DNA of 64,000 nucleotides from Candidatus Protochlamydia naegleriophila (GTDB taxonomy: Bacteria; Chlamydiota; Chlamydiia; Chlamydiales; Parachlamydiaceae): positions 2,821,091 through 2,885,090 of the forward strand of contig NZ_LN879502.1 in the NCBI RefSeq assembly GCF_001499655.1. The letters run 5' to 3'. The stretch's first letter is position 1. Each line of letters starts with the position of its first letter. The position numbers were made by a program, and so were the translations under genes. The notes under the pieces were generated by a model. The model did not search any database and had not been told where the DNA came from. It was given only the letters and a program-made list of their open reading frames with translations. Of the stretch, positions 16,813 through 26,238 are shown piece after piece.

Positions 16813-19773
16813 TTAGACTTGGCCATATTCGGGCGGTTTGACATAGATTCCCCATTTTAGGTCTGTCCGCGAACCGTCAACCCATTCTTTCCAGCTGGAC
16901 ATGGGGTATCCAGTGGATCCAGTATAATCTAAGCGCCACAGCTCGAGCCGCCCAGTTCCAGGATTAATCACAAAGCCAAACTCATCTTTGACCCAATTGG
17001 TATCAGCAAAAATGATGGGAGTGGGCATGGCAAATCCAAGTTTTTGGCAAGCCGAGCTGACATGGAGATGATAGTCAAATGGCATGGTTGTTTTCACTTC
17101 ACTCAAACAAAGTAGGGCTTTGCAAGCATCCTGCAACTGGTTAGCGCTAGCAATGTGCTGACTGCGGGACAAAGGAATGCGATCAAAGAGAGCGAGGATT
17201 TCATCGGCTTTCGCAGCACTTAATCCTGGCAATAAAATCAGAATTTTATGCAGCCGATCCTTCAATTCGTGGATGGGAAAGAGAGGGAGCCTGGAATAGA
17301 GCAGGCTGTCGATTTCATCAGTTGCCAAAACAGGCCTTGAACCATAGCGCAGGCCTCTATCTTGCTGCATCGTATCTACCAGTACATCTCTAAAGTAGAC
17401 TGGGTTTAAAGGCCCCGAAAGAGCATTAAAAAGGGCTCTAAATCTAGGCTGAAAATTCTCTGGAACTTTTTCGGCGAGCTCTTGAACCAGAAATTGAATC
17501 ATCTCGGTGTCTAGGTAAATATTGTCGACAAACATTTCAGATGGCTTCACAAACAGATCTCTGATCGATGTATAGGTAAATTCTTCGCCCATCCATGCTT
17601 CTTTGAAAGGGCTTGCACAAGGTTTTAACAAAAAAGCATGTGTAGGCGACTGCATGAGCATCAAGCTGCGCTGGCCTTCAAGATAGGGATTCATTAAGGT
17701 TCGCGGAATGTGCTTTAAGGTATCTGCTAAAAAAACAAGCAACTCCACTTCGCTTTCGACCCATTTAGCCGCCTCTTTGGGTTTGTCTTCGATGCGATAA
17801 TAACAGCTAACCAATGTATTCATCGTTCCGCCCGAGGTGTAAACCCAAGGCTTTTTCTCTACCTGATCTAGGTGATGGAGAGGATCTTTGACAATGGGAA
17901 CATTGTGGGCAGCAGCCATGCGAAAAAAGGCCGTCTCTAAAAATTCCTTTGTTTTGACGTGATTGATGATAGCGGTGACCACGTCTGCAAGATCTTTCTC
18001 AACCCCCTGCTTTTCTAGGGCTGAGGCGATTTGCGGCTCAGTTGCCACAAAGAATGAGGCTAACGAATCGATAAAATCGGTTTGATTTTTAATACGCGTC
18101 CACTGCGACGTATTGCTACGTCCATGCTTATAAAGGAGTCTGAAGCCGGCTGGACTGTCATCAAAGGGACCCGTTGAGACTTCTTGCATATCGGCATCAT
18201 AGACTTCTTGAAAGTACTCTTTGAATAACTCTAAATAAATTTGATAAAGGGAATCATATAGGTCTACAAGGGCAGATGCACGGCTTTGAGCATCGTCTCG
18301 CTGCTCTTGAATGAAGTAGAATTCATTGGTTCTCGTCTGATACTCCATTTTCAGCCATTGCACCTCTTTTTCCGAAGAGTGCCTCATACGCGATTCCAGC
18401 GTCTTAACCTGGGTATAAATCATCTCATAGTCATACTGCAAATCTTGGGCAAGCTTGTTGACTTGGTCAAGCTTTTGCTGAATATTTTGCTGAATGCATT
18501 GTCCGATGCCGCCCGGCTCATTAGTTCCCATTCCCAGGCTTGCATATAAGTTCCAACGTGTAAATTCGAGCTTGGTTTCTGAGAAAGAGGCGAGGGTGAA
18601 TTCCCATGTTTTTAATAAAGCATTATCAGAAAGCGACTTGAAGGCATTTTTTGCTGCCTCGAATTGATAAAGAAAATTGGCACACCTCTCCCCAATCCCT
18701 CCTGAGTGCTTTCCAATGAGAGGCGTTTGCATGAGAAGGCTGCTTTGAATCATGGCGCGCGGCCTGTTTTCATACTCTATTATCTGGTGCTCAGTGAGTC
18801 CAAAGGCTTGCAGCAAGACAATGCGTAGAATCTCTTCGGTCGTAATGATGCAAAAAGAGGCGTGGCTCGCGTGCTGCAAAATGATGGGGCTGAGCCAATC
18901 TTGAATCTGTTTGGCTTTTTGTTTGGTCGTACTTTCTTTGTTGATTAAACCAACCACCTCGAAAGCCATCATCAAACCAGGAGAATACCAAATTTCTGGC
19001 ATCATTCCCTTGGTTGAAAGTTGCATGAAAATAGGCTTCTTAAGATCGCCACTTCCCCAACTGGCGCTGATGGGAGCTGAGTATTCAATCCCTCCAAACG
19101 TTCGCTTCAATCGACCCGTTGCGATTAAATCAGAGAGATCTTGCAAAAAAAGTTCTGGTTGTTCGCTTTGAACGATTTCGGCGGGAGCCGTGGCAAAGCA
19201 GGATCCCACATTTTGCCTCAAATAGCACAGCCAAGCTGCTAATACAGCTCGTCGCGTATGGGCATCAGAAATGACCGTTTGAGCAGGAAGCTGCAATGTC
19301 TCCCTAATCACATCTTCAGCCAACTTGTTGGAGAGTGGGCGGCTTATTTTTTTGAGCATCCGCACTAAATCTTTGTTTAGCAACAAGAGCTGCAAAACCT
19401 TTAAGATGTGCTCTTGCCGCTTTGAATCGTATTGTCGATAAGGTCCGAGTGAATAGAGATGCCTCTTTAGCTGCTGGATCAAAGTGGGAAGGATGGCAAG
19501 ATTTATTTCGCCTTTGTCATCGACCAGGCATTTCACCAAGTGGGTCGTGCGCAATATATTGCGGACAGAGCACCCCTCTTGAATCTGAGAACGATCCAAG
19601 CGCCTTGAAAGTTCTTCATACTCTTCCACAACCATTTGAGAAAGCTTATCTGAAGCTGTCCTCTCCTGCTTTCTTTCTTTGACAGTCAAAGCAAATACGC
19701 GAGGATAGAAGAGAGGGTGATTCAGTGGAGCTTTAACAGAAGCTAAAATGCGCTCGATTTTTTCTTGTTTCAC
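16813..19773 (-). CDS. Large conserved protein, possible papain-like cysteine site
   Basis: This 986-aa protein is one I do not recognise by name. No signal peptide or TM segment is seen. The N-terminal half is helical. At about 187-196 the string QNVGSCFATA resembles the active-site loop of papain-type enzymes (GSCWA), with Cys192 as possible nucleophile. A heptad-rich coiled coil spans about 440-530. The C-terminus (IIFADTNWVKDEFGFVINP) could supply the Asn/Trp part of such a site, but I cannot place a catalytic His with confidence. It is monocistronic between the MOMP-like gene and thrS, on the opposite strand to thrS. A cytosolic housekeeping or effector protease is possible. Treat the function as unknown. 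Confidence 0.55.
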   Translation of the reverse strand: MKQEKIERILASVKAPLNHPLFYPRVFALTVKERKQERTASDKLSQMVVEEYEELSRRLDRSQIQEGCSVRNILRTTHLVKCLVDDKGEINLAILPTLIQQLKRHLYSLGPYRQYDSKRQEHILKVLQLLLLNKDLVRMLKKISRPLSNKLAEDVIRETLQLPAQTVISDAHTRRAVLAAWLCYLRQNVGSCFATAPAEIVQSEQPELFLQDLSDLIATGRLKRTFGGIEYSAPISASWGSGDLKKPIFMQLSTKGMMPEIWYSPGLMMAFEVVGLINKESTTKQKAKQIQDWLSPIILQHASHASFCIITTEEILRIVLLQAFGLTEHQIIEYENRPRAMIQSSLLMQTPLIGKHSGGIGERCANFLYQFEAAKNAFKSLSDNALLKTWEFTLASFSETKLEFTRWNLYASLGMGTNEPGGIGQCIQQNIQQKLDQVNKLAQDLQYDYEMIYTQVKTLESRMRHSSEKEVQWLKMEYQTRTNEFYFIQEQRDDAQSRASALVDLYDSLYQIYLELFKEYFQEVYDADMQEVSTGPFDDSPAGFRLLYKHGRSNTSQWTRIKNQTDFIDSLASFFVATEPQIASALEKQGVEKDLADVVTAIINHVKTKEFLETAFFRMAAAHNVPIVKDPLHHLDQVEKKPWVYTSGGTMNTLVSCYYRIEDKPKEAAKWVESEVELLVFLADTLKHIPRTLMNPYLEGQRSLMLMQSPTHAFLLKPCASPFKEAWMGEEFTYTSIRDLFVKPSEMFVDNIYLDTEMIQFLVQELAEKVPENFQPRFRALFNALSGPLNPVYFRDVLVDTMQQDRGLRYGSRPVLATDEIDSLLYSRLPLFPIHELKDRLHKILILLPGLSAAKADEILALFDRIPLSRSQHIASANQLQDACKALLCLSEVKTTMPFDYHLHVSSACQKLGFAMPTPIIFADTNWVKDEFGFVINPGTGRLELWRLDYTGSTGYPMSSWKEWVDGSRTDLKWGIYVKPPEYGQV

Positions 19774-20310
19774 AATAAACTCGTTAAAGCCACTTATGGT
19801 TTTCTAATTCTCTTATCTCAAATCCCTTCATAAGGATCCAACTTAAAAATCTACTCTTGAATGACTTCTAATTTGAAACCTGGCAAGTCTTGCTTACATA
19901 GCCGCTATAGGCTGATTAAGCACTGCATGCTCTATTTAAATAAGTTAAAATCAATTGGTGCGGTAAATGTTTGAGAATATACCGCTTTAGAAAGTAAAAA
20001 GCCAGTTGAGAAAATTGGGGTTTTTTACAAAAAAAGATACCCTAAATAGATAATCCCGAACTTGAATCCGCACTAGCCTCCTCTTCAAGCAATAAATTTT
20101 TATAAAAGATAAATAAACTGCACTCATTTAGATTAAATGCGCTTACACCAACTAATATTCTTTACTTATTAGAAGATCTTAACCTAAAGCAATTAAAACC
20201 AATTATTTTAATCGTATATTTTGAAGAATTTGACAATCCTCTAACTTCTTTTTTTTTCGCACTTTGTGTAAACTGGTATCCTTAAGTCAACAGATAAGGA
20301 AGTACAATTC
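19774..20310. other. 537-bp divergent intergenic region upstream of thrS
   Basis: The region is AT-rich and noncoding, between the divergent 986-aa gene and thrS. A TTGACA is present at 20230-20235, but no acceptable -10 lies 16-18 bp downstream. AAGGAAG sits 8 nt before the thrS ATG. No RNA structure was recognised. Confidence 0.45.
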
Positions 20311-22251
20311 ATGCTTATTACATTGAAAGATCAATCCTCTTTAGAGCTCCCACCGGGAAGCACCGCAAAAGATTTGGCAGACAAATTGAATTTAAAAGGA
20401 CCGCACGAAGCATTAGGCGCGTCTATTAATGGAAAGACGGTCGATCTTTCTCATCCTCTTAGTGACGGCGACAATGTGGTTTTGTGGAGCTTCGACGATC
20501 CCGAAGGGAAAGAAATTTTCTGGCACACCTCTGCTCACGTCTTAGCTCAAGCTATTTTGCGTTTGTGGCCTGATGCCCAGCCGACCATTGGCCCTCCAAT
20601 CGATGCAGGCTTTTACTATGATTTTGCCAACTTAAATATTTCGGATGCTGATTTTGAGCGCATTGAAAAGGAAATGCAGGCCATTGTCTCTGCCAATTAT
20701 GTCTCTCAACGCGAAATGCTGTCGTCGAAAGAAGAAGCTTTACGTCTCTTTGCCAGCAATCCTTATAAGTGTGAGCTGATTAATAGTTTTGAAGAAGGAA
20801 GTCCTTTGACAGCTTACCGTCAAGGAGAATTTTTTGATTTATGCCGCGGCCCTCATCTCTTTAACTTAGGCAAGATTAAAGCATTAAAGGTGATGAAAAC
20901 AGCGGGTGCCTATTGGAGAGGCGATTCTAACAATGAAATGCTAACTCGCATTTACGCCATTACTTTTCCAGACCGCAAGCTATTAAAAGAGCACTTGCAT
21001 CAGCTCGAAGAAGCCAAAAAACGAGATCATAAAATCCTTGGTCCAAAGCTTGATCTTTTCTCCTTAAAGGAAGAGGGTCCTGGTATGCCCTTTATTCATC
21101 CTAAAGGGCTCATAGTCTGGAATCAGCTGGTTGCCTATATTAGAGAATGCCTGAGCCGCCATGACTACATCGAGATTAAAACGCCAACTATGATGACCCG
21201 CGAGCTTTGGGAAACATCGGGCCACTGGAGCAATTACCGCCAAAACATGTTTACCTCTCAAATCGAAGATCGCGATTTTGCCATTAAGCCCATGAACTGT
21301 CCAGGCTGTATGCTTTACTATCGCGGCCAAACACATAGCTATCGTGAGCTTCCTTTAAGAGTGGCAGAAATCGGCAATGTGCACCGCTACGAACCCTCAG
21401 GTTCTTTGTCAGGTCTATTTAGAGTACGCAGCTTCCACCAGGACGATGCGCACATTTTTATGAAGCCTACAGACATCCAGCAAGAAATCTTGGCTGTCCT
21501 GGCACTGGCTGACGAAATTTACTCAACTTTTGGTCTTAAGTACCGGCTCGAACTCTCGACCCGCCCGGAAAAGAATACTATCGGAACAGACGAAGAGTGG
21601 GACATTGCAACGGCTGGTTTGAAAGGGGCGTTGGATGAGATGGGACGCGAATACCGCATCAACGAAGGAGATGGAGCATTTTACGGTCCAAAGATCGACT
21701 TTCACATTCGCGATGCCATCAACCGAAGCTGGCAGTGTGGAACAATCCAGCTGGATATGGCCTTGCCAGAAAAATTCGAGCTGGAATATACAGCTCCCGA
21801 CGGAACCCGTAAGCGTCCTGTGATGATTCACCGCGCCATTTTTGGATCGATCGAACGCTTCTTTGGCATTTTGATCGAGCATTACGTCGGCAAATTCCCG
21901 CTATGGCTCAGCCCTTCTCAGATTCGTATTTTAACCGTCGCCGATCGCCACGAACCATACGCCCGCCAGCTAGCGAAGCGGTTCAAAGACGCTGGTTTTC
22001 ACGTCGACGTTGATAGTGCTCAAGAATCGGTTAGCAAAAAAGTTCGCAATGCCCAGCTTGCCCAATACAACTATATCTTGACAATTGGCGATCAAGAGAT
22101 GGAACATCAGACGGCTAATTTACGTACGCGCGATAACGTCGTTCACGGCGAAATTCAAATCGATGGCTTTATTCAAAAAATTGATATTGAAAGGCAACAA
22201 CGGCAGCCGCTGTCTCCTTATGCTTCTCAATCCACAACAGAAGGGGCTTAA
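20311..22251 (+). CDS. thrS: Threonine--tRNA ligase
   Basis: This 646-aa enzyme charges tRNA-Thr. The domains are standard: a TGS domain (1-60), an editing domain with HTSAH (H72, H76) and the LCRGPH site, then a class II catalytic core with the zinc-binding MNCPGC, the motif 2 region FRVRSFHQDDAHIF and the motif 3 region HRAIFGSIERF. The C-terminal anticodon-binding domain follows (from about 535). The start has AAGGAAG upstream. It is followed after 4 bp by a ParA ATPase, the arrangement known from C. trachomatis (thrS, then a minD/parA-like gene, then gp6D), which supports chlamydial identity. Confidence 0.98.
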   Translation: MLITLKDQSSLELPPGSTAKDLADKLNLKGPHEALGASINGKTVDLSHPLSDGDNVVLWSFDDPEGKEIFWHTSAHVLAQAILRLWPDAQPTIGPPIDAGFYYDFANLNISDADFERIEKEMQAIVSANYVSQREMLSSKEEALRLFASNPYKCELINSFEEGSPLTAYRQGEFFDLCRGPHLFNLGKIKALKVMKTAGAYWRGDSNNEMLTRIYAITFPDRKLLKEHLHQLEEAKKRDHKILGPKLDLFSLKEEGPGMPFIHPKGLIVWNQLVAYIRECLSRHDYIEIKTPTMMTRELWETSGHWSNYRQNMFTSQIEDRDFAIKPMNCPGCMLYYRGQTHSYRELPLRVAEIGNVHRYEPSGSLSGLFRVRSFHQDDAHIFMKPTDIQQEILAVLALADEIYSTFGLKYRLELSTRPEKNTIGTDEEWDIATAGLKGALDEMGREYRINEGDGAFYGPKIDFHIRDAINRSWQCGTIQLDMALPEKFELEYTAPDGTRKRPVMIHRAIFGSIERFFGILIEHYVGKFPLWLSPSQIRILTVADRHEPYARQLAKRFKDAGFHVDVDSAQESVSKKVRNAQLAQYNYILTIGDQEMEHQTANLRTRDNVVHGEIQIDGFIQKIDIERQQRQPLSPYASQSTTEGA

Positions 22252-22255
22252 AACC

Positions 22256-23011
22256 ATGCAAACGATTGCTATTAGCAGCTTCAAAGGGGGAACGGCCAAA
22301 ACGTCTACAGCCCTACACGTAGGGGCTGCTTTGGCAAAGTTTCATAAAAAAAAGGTTTTATTGATCGATTTTGATGCGCAAGCCAATTTGACAACGGGGC
22401 TAGGATTCGACCCCGATGAAAACGACAGCTTAGCTCCCGTTCTGCAAGGCAATAAAACTGTGGATGATGTCATTAAGAAGACGAACCTTCCCTCCCTCGA
22501 CCTGATTCCGGCCGACACATGGCTGGAGCGGGTTGAGGTGACGGGGCAATTAGCGGCAGACCGCTATTCGCATGAAAAACTGCGCGATTTGATTAATCCT
22601 CTCAAATACGACTTTATTATTATCGATACCCCCCCTTCCCTCTGTTGGCTAACCGAGTCGGCTTTGATTGCGGCGCAACACACCCTCGTCTGCGTAACTC
22701 CCGAATTTTACAGTGTCAAGGGGCTCGAACGCCTAAGTCAGTTTATGGAAAGCATTGGGCAGCGTCATCCTTTGAATGTCTTAGGAGTCATTCTATCTTT
22801 TTGGAATGCACGCGGCAAAAGTAATCAAGCCTTTTTAGATGTCATCGAACGCACCTTTCCAGCCAAGATTCTACAAAGCAAAATTAGGCGCGACATTTCC
22901 GTTTCCGAAGCCTCTATCTTTGGCAAACCCGTTTTTGAAACCGATCCTGAAAGTCGGGCTGCCGAAGATTACATAGCGGTCGCCAAAGAGCTTTTAAAGC
23001 GGCTCAAGTAG
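22256..23011 (+). CDS. parA: ParA/Soj-family partition ATPase
   Basis: This is a 252-aa product from the ATG at 22256, with an AAGGGG sequence upstream. The open frame runs further back inside thrS, but the ParA fold starts here. It has the deviant Walker A KGGTAKTS (10-17, both signature Lys present), the LLIDFDAQANLT switch and IIDTPPS Walker B. It should bind DNA nonspecifically as an ATP dimer and move a partition complex. No ParB gene is adjacent. The neighbouring pGP6-D-like gene mirrors the chlamydial plasmid, where a ParA homologue (pGP5-D) sits next to pGP6-D. Likely cotranscribed with thrS. Confidence 0.93.
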   Translation: MQTIAISSFKGGTAKTSTALHVGAALAKFHKKKVLLIDFDAQANLTTGLGFDPDENDSLAPVLQGNKTVDDVIKKTNLPSLDLIPADTWLERVEVTGQLAADRYSHEKLRDLINPLKYDFIIIDTPPSLCWLTESALIAAQHTLVCVTPEFYSVKGLERLSQFMESIGQRHPLNVLGVILSFWNARGKSNQAFLDVIERTFPAKILQSKIRRDISVSEASIFGKPVFETDPESRAAEDYIAVAKELLKRLK

Positions 23012-23040
23012 ATTCGGCCGATAATCTAAATTTGATGTAA

Positions 23041-23070
23041 GGCAGCTGTAAAGCGAATTTGACAGCTGCC
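23041..23070. repeat. Hairpin between parA and the pGP6-D-like gene
   Basis: GGCAGCTGT and its exact reverse complement are separated by 12 nt. There is no U-run after either strand, so it is a weak terminator candidate. It could instead be an RNA processing site or a protein-binding dyad. Confidence 0.5.
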
Positions 23071-23171
23071 CTATCCGTGCAAACCCACTTTACTTTTTAA
23101 CAATTCATCCCCATAATTAGGCTTCCCATTAAGCAAGAAGTCCATAGATTTCGAACATAAGGATGCGGCAA

Positions 23172-23906
23172 ATGGCTAATGTCAACTCAATCCTCACGCA
23201 AAGGGTAAAAAATTCCCCCCATACCTCTAAGATGGCGGCCATGGCCAAGCAATCGGCTACAGGCAATCTCACCAGTTTTTCGGGTGTCTTTAGCGTTGCA
23301 GAATTGAGCGATAAGGAAAAAGGCTCCCTCGAAAATCTCTTAAAGGAATATGAGCAAGAAAGCCGAGATATTCAAGCTGACTTACAGCTGTTAATTTCTT
23401 TGACCTCAGAGGTCAAGGCCATTAACAACCAAGCAGCCATCTTGCACGGCGAACGGATCAAAAAAGCCCACCAGGTCCTGATACGTTATCGCGATGGAGC
23501 CTTCACAGCTTGGCTCATGGCTGCTTATGGTAACCGGCAGACTCCTTATAATCTCATGCAATACTATGAATTTTATGAGACGATGCCCAAAAATTTAAGG
23601 CCACAGATCGAATGGATGCCGCGCCAAGCCGTTTATGTTTTAGCCAGCCGAAATGGTAGCATTGAAAAAAAGCAAAGCATTGTCGAAAATTACCAAGGCG
23701 AGACAAAGGCTGAAGTGCTGACTTTGATCAGGCAGACTTTTCCCTTGGATTACAAAGACAAGCGTCAGCAAAAAGTTGGAAAAGGATTCATTCAGAATCT
23801 CGAGCGCCTTTACACCCAAATCAAGCAAGCTCCGGGCGAATTAAATGCTTCTCAAAGAGAGCAAGTTCAAACGCTGCTTCAGCAAATTCAACAACTCATA
23901 GGATAG
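23172..23906 (+). CDS. pGP6-D-like protein (chlamydial CT583 homologue)
   Basis: This is a 244-aa protein. I use the ATG at 23172 because AAGGA lies 8 nt before it, while the upstream ATG at 23163 would overlap that site. It resembles the chlamydial virulence-plasmid protein pGP6-D and its chromosomal paralogue, recognisable by the YRDGAFTAWLMAAYGNRQTPYN block (split here at about 110-131) and the C-terminal helix rich in Gln. The molecular function of the family is not settled. Association with the ParA homologue suggests DNA maintenance or regulation. It is followed after 4 bp by ung, so both are likely cotranscribed. Confidence 0.85.
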   Translation: MANVNSILTQRVKNSPHTSKMAAMAKQSATGNLTSFSGVFSVAELSDKEKGSLENLLKEYEQESRDIQADLQLLISLTSEVKAINNQAAILHGERIKKAHQVLIRYRDGAFTAWLMAAYGNRQTPYNLMQYYEFYETMPKNLRPQIEWMPRQAVYVLASRNGSIEKKQSIVENYQGETKAEVLTLIRQTFPLDYKDKRQQKVGKGFIQNLERLYTQIKQAPGELNASQREQVQTLLQQIQQLIG

Positions 23907-23910
23907 TTAC

Positions 23911-24621
23911 GTGCAGCCTTCTAGTTTTACCCCTTTTGTCTTAGAACCGAGCTGGCAAAGAGTTATGCAGGAAGAGCTCAAGCAGCCTTACATGATCGAA
24001 CTAGCAGCCTTCGTCGAAAAAGAGTATGCCACCTCTCCCAAACCGGTTTACCCTCCGCGCGACCTCATCTTCAATGCCTTCACGCATACACCTTATGACA
24101 AGGTCCAGGTAGTCATCATGGGGCAGGATCCCTATCATGGTCCGGGTCAGGCTCATGGCTTAAGCTTTAGCGTTCCGAAGGGAATAAAGCCCCCTCCTTC
24201 CTTGCAAAATATTTTTAAGGAACTCCATAGCGATATCCAACTGCCGACACCTTCGCACGGCTGCCTCTTGTCTTGGGCCAACCAAGGCGTTTTGCTGCTT
24301 AATGCCACTCTCACAGTTAAACAAAGCGAGCCCCTTTCACATCATGGAAGAGGTTGGGAACGCTTTACAGACGCTGTCATTCGTTCTCTGCAAAAAAGGA
24401 CAGATCCAGTCATTTTTGTTCTTTGGGGTAAATCGGCCCAAGACAAATGCCGCTTCTTAAAAGACAACAGCATGGCGAACCGCCACCACATTTTGACTGC
24501 AGCCCACCCATCTCCTTTTTCAGCCGCAAATGGTTTCTTTGGGTGTCGCCACTTTTCAAAGATCAATTCCCTTCTGCAGCAGCAAGGCAAGAGTCCTATC
24601 CAATGGGGATTGGATTACTAA
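23911..24621 (+). CDS. ung: Uracil-DNA glycosylase, family 1
   Basis: This 236-aa enzyme removes uracil from DNA as the first step of base-excision repair. The family-1 active-site motif GQDPYHG carries the catalytic Asp73, and the leucine-loop motif begins HPSPFSA with His199 and continues through GFFGCRHF. Length is normal. The start is GTG, 4 bp after the previous stop, with AGGA upstream, suggesting translational coupling to the pGP6-D-like gene. Confidence 0.97.
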   Translation: MQPSSFTPFVLEPSWQRVMQEELKQPYMIELAAFVEKEYATSPKPVYPPRDLIFNAFTHTPYDKVQVVIMGQDPYHGPGQAHGLSFSVPKGIKPPPSLQNIFKELHSDIQLPTPSHGCLLSWANQGVLLLNATLTVKQSEPLSHHGRGWERFTDAVIRSLQKRTDPVIFVLWGKSAQDKCRFLKDNSMANRHHILTAAHPSPFSAANGFFGCRHFSKINSLLQQQGKSPIQWGLDY

Positions 24622-24860
24622 GATGGATTTCCATTTTAATCCGTGAAAGAGCATTGGGTAAACGCAAGAGCCTTTCCCCTATTTACAGATTGTCTTAACA
24701 TTCAGTCTATTCTTTTATTGTTTGATCCTTTATCCACATCAAAGGTCATTCTCATTTATTCTCTTGCCTTAAAAAATAGCCCCAGTCCAGGCAAAAATGC
24801 TCTTGATAGAAATAGAAATAGGGAATAAAAAGGAAGATAGATGGCGAAGAGGATTTGAAA

Positions 24861-25184
24861 ATGGTTTATTCAGAATTTTGTCGAGAAAAGCTTTTTCAAT
24901 ATAAAATCAATGGACAATCTCGTCCCTTTGTCGATCAAAACCTGCAAATCCAAATTCCAGGTATTGATTCCCATGCCGAAATAGGCAAGAGTCAAAGCTA
25001 CAGTCCCATTTATGCCTATTATTCGCAAAAACTTCCCAAAATCGCCCATCTCCCCACATTAACCAAGGAAGCAGAGCTCGATCGAGTTATGACTGATGCC
25101 GAGCGATCCTACCTGGCTTGGAAAAAGATGCGTAAGCAGCTTTTAAAGGCTGCCAAGCGCTATTTTTCGAAGCATTCATCTTAA
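24861..25184 (+). CDS. Small basic hypothetical protein
   Basis: This 107-aa protein starts at the ATG at 24861, with GAGGA 7-8 nt upstream. It has a hydrophilic N-terminal region rich in Gln/Ser/Tyr and a C-terminal basic helix (KKMRKQLLKAAKRYF). No motif, signal peptide or TM segment is seen. The good ribosome-binding site and clean frame support it as real. The function is unknown. The preceding 240 bp after ung holds no convincing gene. Confidence 0.55.
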   Translation: MVYSEFCREKLFQYKINGQSRPFVDQNLQIQIPGIDSHAEIGKSQSYSPIYAYYSQKLPKIAHLPTLTKEAELDRVMTDAERSYLAWKKMRKQLLKAAKRYFSKHSS

Positions 25185-25473
25185 ATTATGGTTGCGTACA
25201 AATACTGGCTTAAAACCCAAACAATTGCCTTTAATAAAAACCATCCTTACCTCTGATTCCATACATCATTCTGGCTCCTAGACATTCTAAAAAAGCACTC
25301 AACCTCATCAAGCTTCTTTCGAGAGGAGTCTATGACTAATCGCGAGTGTAATTTTTGAATGCCCTTACAATGGCATATAGAATCAGATTTCAGAAAATAT
25401 GTTATTTTTTTTTACTTTAAAATAAAATATTGTTAATTTTCACCTTTACCTTTTAAATCTGAGGCTTACCATT
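25185..25473. other. AT-rich region upstream of the collagen-like cluster
   Basis: This is 289 bp without a gene. The last 100 bp is nearly all A/T and should hold the promoter of the collagen-like genes. No boxes with correct spacing were identified. Confidence 0.4.
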
Positions 25474-26214
25474 ATGCATAGCGACTTTGATATGACCCGT
25501 ACCCTATCTCTTTTGCGTCGATCCTGGATGCAGTGTTTATTCATCTTGATTTTTGTTAGTCAAACGCTTTTTTGCCACTCCCAAGAATGCGTATGCGAAG
25601 AAGAACCCCAAACATGTTTTTCTAATACTCGCGCTCTTTTGATAGGGGGTGCAGCAGCAATAGGAGTTGTTGCGGGAACAGCCCTATCCAATTCACATTC
25701 TAGCAGCAGTGACAGCGGACCTCGTGGGTCACGCGGCTCTCCTGGAATCAACGGACCCGCGGGGCCTAATGGAATAGCCGGATTGACTGGCCTGCCAGGA
25801 ACAGCTGGGCCAAATGGCCCCGCATTTCCTTTTCCTGTTGAACCAGGGGCTTCTCTACTCATCACTTTTTCAACTGCTGAACAAGACCTTCCAGCCACAG
25901 CAACTTTTCGTGGTGGCGTCATCAGCCCCAGTCAACAAACAACTTTGACAAGTTCTTTTGGAATCAATGCACCTTTTCCAACAGAGGCTTCTATTGCCGT
26001 TGATCCAGCCGAAGTCGGAGATTATAAACTGGTTATTTTGGTTGATTCGGTTTTTGCACTAGCTGATGAAAACATCATCAACATTCATGTCCAACAATTT
26101 TTAGACGGTGTTGAAGTATTGTCTACCGATTTTACGGTCTATTCCCTAGACCTCACGACGGCTGGCCAGCAAGTCACCTTCGATTTTATCGTTTTTACTC
26201 ATGAACCCATATAA
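25474..26214 (+). CDS. Collagen-like surface protein 1
   Basis: This 246-aa exported protein has an N-terminal signal peptide (hydrophobic run ending near FCHSQ), a short Cys-rich acidic segment (ECVCEEE...C) and a glycine-rich hydrophobic stretch LIGGAAAIGVVAGTAL (about 55-70) that could span a membrane. A Ser linker is followed by exactly 12 uninterrupted Gly-X-Y triplets, the minimum needed for a collagen-type triple helix. The C-terminal domain of about 120 aa is beta-rich. Trimerisation would come from the C-terminal domain, as in bacterial and spore collagen-like proteins. It is the first of three tandem paralogues and probably displayed on the cell surface. GAGG lies upstream of the ATG. 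Confidence 0.8.
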   Translation: MHSDFDMTRTLSLLRRSWMQCLFILIFVSQTLFCHSQECVCEEEPQTCFSNTRALLIGGAAAIGVVAGTALSNSHSSSSDSGPRGSRGSPGINGPAGPNGIAGLTGLPGTAGPNGPAFPFPVEPGASLLITFSTAEQDLPATATFRGGVISPSQQTTLTSSFGINAPFPTEASIAVDPAEVGDYKLVILVDSVFALADENIINIHVQQFLDGVEVLSTDFTVYSLDLTTAGQQVTFDFIVFTHEPI

Positions 26215-26238
26215 CTGTTTAAATTTTTAGGATTAACT

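Noticed and set aside
24643..24828. 61-aa plus-strand frame between ung and the 24861 gene
   Set aside because: No family, no good ribosome site, overlapping low-complexity codons; likely noncoding.
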